From contig JAEVLN010000008.1 of NCBI GenBank assembly GCA_018350325.1, forward strand, positions 62,001 to 126,000: DNA of 64,000 nucleotides, read 5' to 3'. Below are positions 12,701-34,241 of the stretch, one piece after another; positions within the stretch are counted from its first letter, which is position 1; each line of letters begins with the position of its first letter. This stretch comes from Globodera rostochiensis (Eukaryota > Nematoda > Chromadorea > Rhabditida > Heteroderidae). Made by a program: the position numbers and the translations under genes. The notes under the pieces are model-generated. The model was given only the letters and a program-made list of their open reading frames with translations. It did no database searches and was not told the DNA's origin.

Positions 12701-15700
12701 ACGTTCAACAGCAAAAAAAACCACTCAAACACATCGGTGGAAGGGCTGAACAGAAAACCCCGCCGGGGCCATCCCCTCAAGGCATCTTTTCATCCCCTGG
12801 GGGGAATAGACATGGGAAACCAATTTGTTTTGTGAGGGGACAGCAAAGGGTGTTCAGTGACAGCAGCAGCGGGAGGAGTTTTGGAAGCGAGATTCCCCCG
12901 TATTCCGGGGTGAGATTGGAATACTGAATCGGGAAAGTTGAGACCTGCATTCATAATTCAGGTTTGAAAAAACGGAATTTCGAGTTTTGTAGGAAAGTGA
13001 AGATTGTAATCGGAGATTTTCGATTTTAAAATTAATTTCAAAATAAAACTGAACGGTGCAAAACTGTGATAAACGATATTAGTAACAGTTTTATAAATGA
13101 TGTGAGCCGACAAAAAAAAGAAAAACAAAAAAAACATTTTTAGGGCCGAAATGTTTGCATTTAAAAATGGGGTGGCAAAATGTTTTTTCTTTTTTTGAAA
13201 TTTATCCGTCCGTCGGTCGGCCACGACTTGGCCAAACAAAACAGCACAAAAAAAAAGTGTTCGTTCTGTGGACCGCGAAGGGTAAGTCGATCTTTGGCGA
13301 CGCGACACCAAAAGCTTTAGCTTTGTCGTGGGGAGTCGACAAAAAGGTTTTGTGTTTATTCAATTTTTGAAAAGAAAGTCAGTCCCCCCCCCCCCCCCGA
13401 GGGGTGAAATAATGTTTATGAAAATTTCAAACTTTTCTAAAACTTTACACGTTTTATGAGGCGCATTCGTTTAATTTGAGCGCATTTAAATAACCGAATT
13501 TTCTGCATGGCATGAGATGAATTAGTGAATTTGGTGAAATTAATGAGAAAATGGACAAATTTGCTTAAAAATCGAGTAAATAAGTCTGATTTCGTCGAAT
13601 CAACTTTTTGGGGTTGGCGAAAAACAGGAAAAAGACCATCAATGAAATCAAGGCATAAAATATTTGCGGAAAATAAGAAAAAAAAATTAATTTAAAATTT
13701 ATAGAAAGGTTGTGGATGGTGCGCTATTTGGCTTCACAATTAATTAGTGATTTAAACTGTTAAATAAAGTTTAAATTTGCAAATAAAATTACATTAAATT
13801 AGAAATAAAAAACGATTGGAATCTGCTGGTTATGGAAATGGGACGGATCGATGAATCCTTTGATTATTAACTGAGTTTGGCGGGGGATTAAAGTAACTTC
13901 CCCCCCCCCCCCCCCCCCACTCTCTCTGCGGAGGCGTAAAATCGACAAAATGAAAATGCCTCAAGGGTTATTAACCCTCGGCGGACGGCCGTCCCCTGAG
14001 GGGGGGGGGGAAGCCTTTGCCGCAGAAATGAATGAGAGATTGAAGAGATGATCTTCATTCATCCCCCCGGGGGCATTCGTTCGGTGATCGCGGCTTTCAT
14101 TCTTTATGCATTCTTTACTCATCATCACCTGTCATCCGCTGCTATACCCCAAAGGGGGGGGGCGTAAATCGACCATAAAAAAGTTTAAAAATGTGGAAGA
14201 ATTTGCAAAATTAAAAGAAAATAATAAAATTTTATGTTTTTCGATACGCCAAGTTTTGTGGCATTATATTCCCGAGGAGTCTGGCATATTTTGTTCTATT
14301 TTTGTCCACCGATTTCTCTGAAAACAAAATGGCATTGTGCTGGCTATGTATGGGTCGTCGTCGGTCCCATCGTAGCGATGGATGGCTGCGTTTTGGCACG
14401 GGGGGGGGGAGGGGAATTCGGGTGGATATGTGTGGGATTCCCGGGATAATTGGGTTATCGTCCCTTAAATAAAAGTGTTGTATTGGCGTAATGAAATTTA
14501 CAAATAAAAACATTCCCTTTTTTTTGCCGGGAATGGCATTAAAATTTAGTAAATAACGAACAAAAATGGCACGCAACAAAATCAATAATTCGAATTGGGC
14601 CAATTATTAAATGTGCTAAAAAACCAACGGAGACACAGATTTTGTCGGAAACCGCTGCACAAATTTTGAACACAAAAAAAGACGGGGGGGGGGGGATCAA
14701 ACGCGCCATTTTTTAACAATCAAAATTTGTTGGATGCCGTAAACATTGCCGACAAAATGTTTACACAAAGTGCCGGAGCCGTGAGAATCGATGTCTGAAA
14801 TGGGAAATTCAAATTTCAGGTTTTAGAAACATTTTTTATAAACATTATTTTTAATAAAATGAATGCAAAATTGTAAATCTAGCAGCAGCAATTGTTATTT
14901 AATTCACCGATCGCTATCCGAATTTCGCTTTAACCTGCTTTTAGACTAGCAGATGCTTTAGATTTAGGAAAATATATTTTAATATTTTTTGCTTACGCTT
15001 AGGCTTATGCAATTCGCGACACGGACACAATGCCGCGGGCGGACATTGTGCAAAAATATGTTTGCGTTATTTTTTCGGGATTCAAGGACTTTTCATTAAT
15101 ATTCGAATCTTTTGAAATTGAGACCCATTCATTTAGTGCCCGCGGCGTGGCAGATGGTCTGGCATGAAAAAGTAATGCTATTTGCCGGTAAAACAATTGT
15201 GCGTTGATTATTGCCACAATTTCATTGACAAACGCAAAAAGTGACGGAATTTAAAGTTCACGGAATTTTCTTTCAAAATTTGCGTTTCCGCTAAAATATT
15301 TGATTTGCATAAAGTGTGCCTAAATCATTTTACAAATTTTAATTGGCGAATTTTGCCTACGGCACTCAGTTTTGTTTTGTTGGTGAAAAGATTAATTGGT
15401 CGGCGGCGATTATTGAAAATGTTAAACAAATCCCCGAGGGGCAAATATTCGCGTTTACTTTTTTAACCAATTTTCCTGGAAATAATAACCCCCCCCCCCC
15501 ACCATCCATTTTCTTGTGTTCTAATAAACAATTTTTAAATAAGCGGTACACAATGCCTTTTTTTTCTTGTCCAGACAAGTGATCATACAAAAAAGGATTT
15601 ACAAAAATATTAGACAGAACACCAAAGATCGTGCCAGGAAAAAGCACCCACCCACCCACCCTCACTAACCGATTGACCGATTTGATCAACCAATCTTCGG

Positions 15701-15752
15701 CCTTTTCTGATCTCCATCAGCGATCGGACGTCCCTCTTCGGCTCTGTCAGTG
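9705..15752. other. 6 kb region without a supported gene
   Basis: AT-rich DNA with many G or C homopolymers (near 10165, 10322, 11717, 11832, 12500, 13385, 13900, 13999, 14400, 14685, 15489). A fragment resembling the core of the CTCGAGTCTCG element lies near 10360-10390. The GC-richer stretch 10970-11200 is open on both strands but shows no recognisable domain and no phase-consistent splice partners. The part before 15753 is 3' flank of the EGF gene. Confidence 0.45.
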
Positions 15753-16759
15753 TCAATGTCTGGGCGATTTTCGCTCCTTCAGCAGCTGTTCAATTCTGTG
15801 CGGGTTCAGCGTGTGCTCTGTCTGCTCGTTCCACGTCTTTTCAATGCGCCGCACTTGTCGTTTCCGCGCGTAGCGTTCGCAGATCAAATAAATGCCGATC
15901 ATTGGCAAAACGGCGATCAGACCGAGCGGGCCGATGGTGGCCACCTCAAAAAAATATACAAATTTTGATCTGTTAATCTATTGGTAATTGTAATTGATTT
16001 AAGTAATAATAATTTATATAATTTTATCACCTTCGAGTTGTAGTAGAAATAAACATTGCTGAAAGAATGGGAGAAAAAAAATCGGGTACAAAATGCGCCA
16101 CAAAATACCGGGTAAGCAATTCTTCACAATATTTTCCCGAATACGGCGCCCGACACTCGCACTTTTGCTCGTATTCCGCCTCCTTGCCACCATTTTGGCA
16201 CACAATTTGCTCACACCGATCGCCGACAAAATTTGGCTTACATTCGGAACATCTGAATGAATGGAATGATTGGCATTTTTTGGCATTTTGTTTTAAGACA
16301 AATTGAAAATATGCCAAAAACTGATTAAGCACTTTGGTGGCGGCATCTCTCTTTCCTTATAAGCTCTTCAGATCACTCACCTTCCATCCGATGACCGTTC
16401 AAATGTGCCGCAGTGCATCTCGCGCTCGCACCACGTGCCCGCATAGCCCTGATCGCACATGCAGCGGCCGCTGACTGCAGATCCGTGCGCGCATTCGATT
16501 TTCTTGGGAGAAAAATTTCTTTTTATCGAACATCAAAAAAAGTCATTGTGCGCATAAATAAATGCCTATTTTTGTATTGAAATACTTTTGAAGTTGGCGG
16601 CGATTGCCGATGCCGAAGCTGGTGATGGGCGGCAGAAGACGAATGGCATGAATAAAGTTGAAACAGAAGAATAATGGAGCAAATTGTGAGCAAAAGATTG
16701 AGAGGAAATGCGAAAAAGCGTGGAAGACAGAGACCAAATATGTCAAATTTGCTAGCCAT
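15753..16759 (-). CDS. EGF-repeat single-pass membrane protein
   Basis: Small cell-surface protein, function not recognised. Exons: 16759-16586, 16502-16381, 16252-16109, 16058-16031, 15944-15753; 219 aa, all phases close. An N-terminal hydrophobic segment (residues about 18-38) serves as signal peptide or anchor. Three short EGF-like units follow: CMCDQGYAGTWCE, CKPNFVGDRCE and CECRAPYSGKYCE, each with the closing C-x-C and G-x-x-C spacing. A 28-nt exon leads to a C-terminal TM helix (GPLGLIAVLPMIGIYLIC) and a basic cytoplasmic tail of about 43 residues. EGF units on a short type I protein suggest adhesion or signalling at the cell surface; no ligand motif is visible. Confidence 0.8.
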
Positions 16760-17888
16760 TCTGAAAAAATTATAAAATGCTTTAATAACAAATAATAATT
16801 ATCAATACACATATATTTTAACCAAATATAATTTATTTTATTTCGATTTTTCCAAAAAGCAGTAAATCGACGCAGGAAATTCATTGGAAAAACTCAAAGG
16901 CTGGCAAAATTTGAGAAATTAAAAAAAAATTCATCGATCGGTTGGAGTTCAGCGAGTTGCGGGATGTGACGTGCTGAGTTATAAAAGCGAAGTGCGCGAC
17001 CAACTCTGGCGGGGGTGGAGTTGCGGGATGTGACGTTCTGTTGGGGGGGGGACTGTTTTTGGAGTTTGAAGTGCGGGGGTGGGGCAAGTGTGGAACGAAC
17101 ACATCAGTCCATCCGTCCATCGACTTGAATTTCGCGAAAAAAAATCCCCAAAATTTGTCGATGGGGTGAGACGATATATAAATAAAACATCCCCCCCCCC
17201 CTCCCCCCTCCCCCCCCCCCCCCCGCCTCTCGCAGTCTGCCACTCTCTCATTTGCCCATAATATTTCAACACAGTCTGCTCGTCTGGTCCGCGACTTCCC
17301 AGTCTCTTTGTTTTGTCGCCACCAAATTGTGCGCAACCCATCAATTAATTTGCCCGAGAAAGTGTTTGAGGGGGGGGGGGGGGGGGGGGGAGAAATTGGC
17401 CTAAATTATCGATAAGACCGGTCTTCGGGCACACTTTTTTGGACGTCGTAAGAGTATTAGTGGATTTTAATCGGAAATATTTTTTGACACCTCCGTTAAT
17501 TACAGGGTTTGTTTTTAATTGTACACTAAAGGAAGGAGGAGTCGTGAAAATGTATAAAATAAAATTAAATTAAATATTTGCGTCAGAAAAATATCCATAA
17601 TGCAAATGCATGAATGATGAATTGTTGAATGGTCCGGAAATGACCCCCCCCCCCCCCCCCCTCTTTATTTAAATTGCTAAAAATCTAATAAACTCGAAAT
17701 TGATAGACCAATTAGATTATAATTTTTCCTTCCAATTCATTCAGCTTTAAAGTGCAAGTCCTTGGATACAAATCCGAGATCACCTCCAGCAATGAGCATG
17801 GGACAACATTACATAATAATTGGAGTAATTAGGGGGGCATTTGTATTTAATTGAATGATTAATGGGGAAATGGTCCCGACGAACGCTT
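16760..17888. other. Intergenic, upstream of EGF gene
   Basis: Holds the presumed promoter of the EGF gene and the 3' flank of the MIG-18-like gene. G and C homopolymers occur near 17041, 17190-17225, 17370-17391 and 17645-17662. Open frames here are low-complexity artefacts of these runs. Confidence 0.5.
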
Positions 17889-20755
17889 TTACAGCTGAGC
17901 CCTTGCAGCCGAATTCTGTCGTTGCTGGCCGTTGTTGCCCATGCTCAACAGATGGCTAACGACCAATTGGCCCACCGCCGGCGACAACAAACTCTTGGCC
18001 ACCGGCTCTTCGTCGTCGGGAGTGCGCGGGATGGGCGGCGGCTTGCAGCTGGGCCCGCCGCTGTACCCGCAAACGTACGACGTGTACTCGACCTTGGAAA
18101 TTGGATTACTTTAAAATCTGAATAGGAAAAAGCCTAAGTATAAATTAAGCCCATTGGCATTTCCATTAAAATTTGAATTATAAAAAAAATGCGAAACATT
18201 GCAATTAATAAACATTGCTCCCTCTTTTGCGCCGGAGACATTTGTGCCGGCGAAGTCTATAAATTATTTTTGTCTGCTTTTTACCAGGGTAATTTTTTCG
18301 CACTTGGGGGCTTGCCTAAGCCACCCTGAGGTTTTTTATTTTTGTTATTTTTATTTTTGAATTTTTTGCAAAAAACTGAAGAAGTAACAAAACATTTGAT
18401 TTTCCATATAAATATATGCCAGTCGACTCCGCGAACCACAAGTCTGGGAAGCCTAAGCCTAACAAACCCCTGAGCTCAGGTGGCTTAGGCCTAAGCCTAG
18501 CGAACCCATAAGTGCGAAAAAATTAACCCTGTTAAAAAGCAGACAAAAATATAGACTTCGCCGGCGCAAATGTCGCCGGCGCAAAAGAGGCATCACCATT
18601 GAAATTAAAATACACAAAAAAGACGCAAATTTTGAAACGGCCACGGGAAAATGAAATGTTATTTTAATTTTTGTTTTTAAATTTTATTAAAGTCTAATTT
18701 TACTAATTTATATGTTTTTAATATAGCCGCTAGGAAAGAGCTTATAACGCTTACAAATATTTTTTATTTTGTTTGTGTTTGTTCGATGTAAATGCATTTT
18801 ATTTGTCGACATAAAAAGCAAATAAATAAAAAAGTGCCAGATATAATTTTAAATGTAATTGAGCAAGCAGAAACTAAATAAAGCAAAAATACAACGACAA
18901 AAGCAAATTGATTCAAATTTGCTAATCGATTTTTACCGTAACTCCCATCCGGTAGCAACGGTGGACCCTGTTTTGTTCAACAAAGTCCTGGCCAATGGCT
19001 AAATTGCGCGACTCTTCAATGAAACAGCCTTAAAAAGCAAAAAAAATGTTGACCCCCAATGTTCATAGCTTTTAAACTGTTGATTTTTGCAAAACGCTCA
19101 ATTAAAAAAACGATCTGATTCAACCATTTTTGATCATTTAAATGCCCCCAGCAAAAAATGAATTTAAAATTATCGACTGCTTTTTTGGTAAAAAATAATA
19201 ATAAAGCCTTTCTAGCAGATCAGAACAGTTATCTAATCACTCAGGAACGATCGCATAACATTTGCAAAATCCCACCTATGAGATCCATTAAGCCATTCTG
19301 GCATTTGTATCGGATGTGATTTTCATTGAACGACTCGCCGTCGTCAAACTCGCGGCCTGCCTTTACACATTGGCCGGTTCCGCGAGTGTAATACTGCAGC
19401 GTGTCTTTGTTCTTTTCTTAGGAAATAAAATTAATATAATTATAATAACAAATGATTTAAAAATGAATTTTACCCTCGCAAAAGTGTGTGACATGTCCAA
19501 CCTGTCGCTGTTCGCCCGGGCCCAATTTGTACAATTCGTTGCCTTCGTAGAAATAGCAGCCTTAAATTATTGGTTTATTACAATAAGCATCATCTGCAAG
19601 CAGTACCGGCAACACTGTAGCCCAAATTGCCACAAACCATGCGCAAATTGCCGACTAAAATCTCTTCACCGACACGGTAATCTTTGTTCCCACTGGTGCA
19701 AGAAGTTTCTGTAGGGAAAAAATTTAAAAAAATTGCAAATACAAATACATTGATATTTTAATTTAAATTATATGTTAAAATATTTAAGACATTTCAATAT
19801 TTCAATTCTCAGTATTTGCCGATTTCAATAAAACTTTAATTTCATTTCCAATCAAGTTTCTGCAACAAACATTCGACCACTGACAAATCGTTGAATTCCC
19901 ATCAACTTTGGACAATTTGTTTCCTCGATGGAAAACAACAAAACAAAAAATAAAATAAATAAATGTCTGTTAGAATTTTATTTGAAAAAATATATTGAAA
20001 TGTTTATTTTTGTGTAAAAAAAATAATAATTACTTATTTTAATTTAATCAAAAGGCACACCTTGCGTGTAAATTACCGATCCATTTGCATATTTTTCACA
20101 CTAAAAATGTCAGTCATTTTGGCAATTCAGCAAATAAAAGCGGCCAAACTTTGTGCCAATATCCGTCAATTCGAATTGTTTGGCCAACAGCGATACGGGC
20201 TCGGCCCGTACGTTCCGTGCCAAAACAGGCTTAATTTTAAATTTCAATTTAAAAATATCTTTCATTTTTGTACATTTTAATAATGCCCAAACGAACCGGT
20301 CACCTCCTCCATGCCGTTTTTGCACCGGTACATAAAGTGCCCATTGTGCCGTTCGTACTCCGCCCCATTCGCCCGGTGTTGGCCGTCCATGTCGATGCAT
20401 CCGGAAGCATTATTTTGGGTGCCAATGCCCGGAAAAAATTCGGCCGTTGCCACAACATTGCCTACAATTTTAAAAAATCCAAAAGAATTACACAAAAAAT
20501 ATTTTGCATAAATTTGTAAAAAATTGCGGAATGTTTTGTCTCCCTACCGCTCATTGTGCGCCTTCTGCTTGGTACTGTTTGAGTTGCGGTCGCTTCATAG
20601 CGAACATTTCGCTTCGTGGACAGCACATACTCCTTGAGAACCTGGTAGCGCGGGCCGAGCTCATGAACGTTGGCTGCCTGGGCCACAAATAAAGCCGACC
20701 AAAAAGGGTTGGACAAAATTGCGAACAAAATTATTCTGATCAATATCATCATCAT
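17889..20755 (-). CDS. Secreted MIG-18-like protein with cysteine modules
   Basis: Predicted secreted matrix protein. Nematode MIG-18-type proteins carry fibronectin-type-I-like cysteine modules and act in cell migration and extracellular matrix. Exons: 20755-20548, 20461-20297, 20229-20150, 20100-20061, 19708-19607, 19560-19474, 19404-19276, 19028-18937, 18092-17889; 368 aa, every phase closes. Residues 1-28 form a signal peptide (MMMILIRIILFAILSNPFWS). Repeated modules follow the pattern G-C-x-x-(D/E)-G ... F-x-x-(G/N)-x-x-x-x-x-C: GCIDMDGQHRANG...YRCKNGMEE, CFGTERTGRARIAVGQ...WHKCE, GCYFYEGNELYKLGPGEQ...FCEG, QCVKAGREFDDGESF...YKCQNGL and GCFIEESRNLAIGQDF...HRCYRMG. The C-terminus is Cys-poor and Pro-rich (CKPPPIPRTPDDEEP). 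The shortest intron is 46 nt. Confidence 0.82.
18218..18592. repeat. Fold-back element (about 110-bp inverted arms)
   Basis: The left arm (about 18218-18331) and right arm (about 18473-18592) are imperfect inverted copies. Shared words, read on the left arm, include TTTTGCGCCGG, GCCGGCGAAGTCTATA, TTTTTGTCTGCTTTTTA, CAGGG, AATTTTTTCGCAC and CCTAAGCCACC. They are separated by about 140 AT-rich bases. The element sits in the last intron of the MIG-18-like gene and resembles a non-coding fold-back transposon. Confidence 0.7.
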
Positions 20756-22846
20756 CGATACTTCAAATTGGTGCCTAAATTATTTGTTATAAAAAGAAAA
20801 AATTTAGTGATTTTTAGAGATGAAATAAAAAAATGCAACAAACCATTGGATACACAAAATAAAGCAATTAATAGACACAAACAACACACTTCCGAGGACA
20901 AAAAATTGTAAAACAAATTTAGGAATGTTTTTGCGTTTTGACACCAAAATTGCTAATCTTTCAATACAATTTATCGCTTTGTTGTATCACTTTTTTAAAT
21001 TTATTATGAGCGTCAAAATGTTTTTTTTTTTGTAAATATATTTTCTGCTAATTTCACGAATTTCGGATGTTTATGTGCGTGTTCTTGCGTGTGGTGGTGG
21101 TAGGCGACATTTTTGGGTGTCAAATGGTGGCGATCATTTCACGTTTCTTTGTGCTGATTTGAGGAGATTGGAGGAGGGGGGGGGATGATTATTCCCCACA
21201 AATTATTCGATGTGTAAAGTCAGTGGAAAGGGTGTGGCCCCCCCCCCCCGCCACCCCCACCAAAAACCGCCAAAAATTTGGCCTCGTAAATTGTCGCGCG
21301 ATTCATCATTTCCTTCTTCCTCCGCTTTTGCCAGCCTCTGTTTGTGAACGAATTGATCCCGTCCAAATTGGGTTTGGTTTCAATTTCATGTGAATTATTG
21401 CATCTAAAAGTTGGCATTGTTTGTTTCCCTCATCGGTGGAATTCCTTGGCCTGCCCTCGGGGGAATATTTGGACCGTTTTGGGCGTGGTCTTATGCCCCG
21501 GGCCATAAATTAGGAACGCCCAAATACACAAAACAAAACCGCCCCAATCACTTTCTGGCGACCCTCCAAAATTGCACGAATTCGTTGCAGTGACGACATT
21601 TGTACCGAGTACAAATCAACAAGTACTCAAGTTGTCCGACCGCACCCAAAAATTGGGTCGCCCTTAAGGGGGCAATGTTTGGTAACTCGGGCAGTACAAA
21701 GCGGACGATTCGAATGCCAAATGTAAATAATGAAACGCAATTCAGCAAACGATTAAAGAAAAAATGTCAATACCTAATTTAAAGAATAGATTTTTAAATA
21801 TTTTTAATAACGATTTAACCAAAGTCCAATTTTAGAAAAGAAGTCCGTCGTATTGGCAGAACAAATAGAAAATAAGTTCGATCTTCTCGAAAGCCATTAG
21901 CATTCAGAAAGCATTTGCAAAAGAAATGTGTACGATACATAAATATAAATTCCAAATCGTAAACAAATATAAATTAAGTGTTTTTAAGATGAATAAACGA
22001 TTTTAAAAGTTGAATAAATTGATTAAACGACTAAAAATGTAAGCATTGAAGTTTTACACTGATAGCTTAATCACTGAATTTGCCTTTATCATTTTGCAAA
22101 TTAAGCCAATTTTTGTATGCTAAGTATGGACTTGGACCATTCATTTTGTTTGATTTGAGCAGTCCAACTCCTCACATTTTCCAATATCTAAACTTTCCCA
22201 CCCCCGGGGGGGGGGGGGGGGGGGTTTCACTTTCATCTTAGCTTAAAGTGCGTGGGATGTCCCCCCCCCCTCTCTCTCTATTAGCTCAGATTCGTCCACA
22301 GCCCTTGACAAAGGATTCCGCAGTGATTTGGTGATCGGCTCAGTTTCCAGTCGCCGCTTGCGCAAGTCACTCACTCCGCCGCCGCTTCCCATCCATTCGA
22401 CTGGGGGGGGGAATCTTCCCGGGTGTAAAAGTCTCTTTTTCGGTTGGTTACTATGCTTTATTTCCTGGAAGAAGTCCCCTCTCTCAGCACCCAAAAGTTT
22501 GGTTGGGGCTAAACAGTGTTTGTTCAACACCGACCGACCGCCCGCTTTTTTCCTCTTATCCGTTCAACCCACTCAAGTAAAAAAAAAGTTTCGCCTCCGG
22601 GGAGAAAGGCTTCAAGAAGTTGTTCCCCCCCCCCTCACATCCCCTGGGGGGAAAAAAGCCAACAAGCCGCCCAATGCTTGTTTGCAAACACTGCACTTCC
22701 ATTGGGATATTTCCCTCAATCATTGAGCAGGGCCATGAGTTCGAAGTCAAAATTCATGAAACCGATTTGATTTTGAAATTTAAGCAGCTATTCAAACTAT
22801 AAAGTCGATTAGCCAAGCCAAGCCAAGCCAAGCAAAAGAAGAAGCA
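20756..22846. other. Divergent intergenic region before myosin
   Basis: Lies between the 5' ends of the MIG-18-like gene (-) and the myosin gene (+), so it should contain both promoters. G/C runs occur near 21238, 22205-22224, 22260 and 22625. The pentamer AGCCA is repeated five times at about 22811-22833, just before the myosin ATG. No splice-leader acceptor or TATA box can be assigned with confidence. Confidence 0.5.
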
Positions 22847-33538
<10,692 letters not shown>

Positions 33539-34241
33539 TTTGGAGAGACTGAAAGCTCTACTGGCTGATTTTTACTCATTTTGAGTATAAATTTTTACCG
33601 ATTCAAAAACGGATTTAAATCCACTGCTTTTGATTTTCTATTGACGAATTCGTAATCAGTGCATCAAATAACATATTTTTAAACAATTTTTAGAATAAAA
33701 TTTTTTTAAAATGTTGACTCAAAAGGGCCCTCCTATGGTTTTTGGCCAGCTTTGAGGGGCCATAACTTTCTTCATAATTGAGTCCGCGCAAAAAATTTTG
33801 CAGATTCGTGCGTTAGGCTTAGAGTGGAGTCGATTGGTTTATGATTTGGGCCTAATGTGAGCTATGATCAACATTTACCTTAAATTTTAGCATCTTTTCA
33901 AAAAGCACAAAAAAGATGATAAAACTGGGAGCCCTGGTTATGATTGAATTGTTTAGAATTGTGTAATGTTTTCAGAAAGAGCCACAGAATTCAAGAGAAA
34001 ATTGCAGTGCAGATAAAATATTTAGAAAACATTCACAAATTTCCATTTATTCGACGCTAAAATGTACAATAAAATGATCAATTGGGTGAAAATGGAATGC
34101 GAACACAAACAATATGATCAGGAAGCGTGATCTGCTTGGAATTTGAAGATGCGATCAAGAGTGGTTCTGTCCTGAAACGTTTTGGCTCTGATCGATCGAA
34201 TCTCGATGTAATTATTGAATAAATCGCGGTCACCTCATTTG
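33539..34241. other. Tail-to-tail intergenic region
   Basis: Separates the 3' ends of myosin (+) and the SLC36-type gene (-). AT-rich, no coding signal. Confidence 0.55.

Noticed and set aside
16881..17344. Overlapping - strand frames with Gly runs
   Set aside because: Created by the C-runs upstream of the EGF gene; no signal of real coding.
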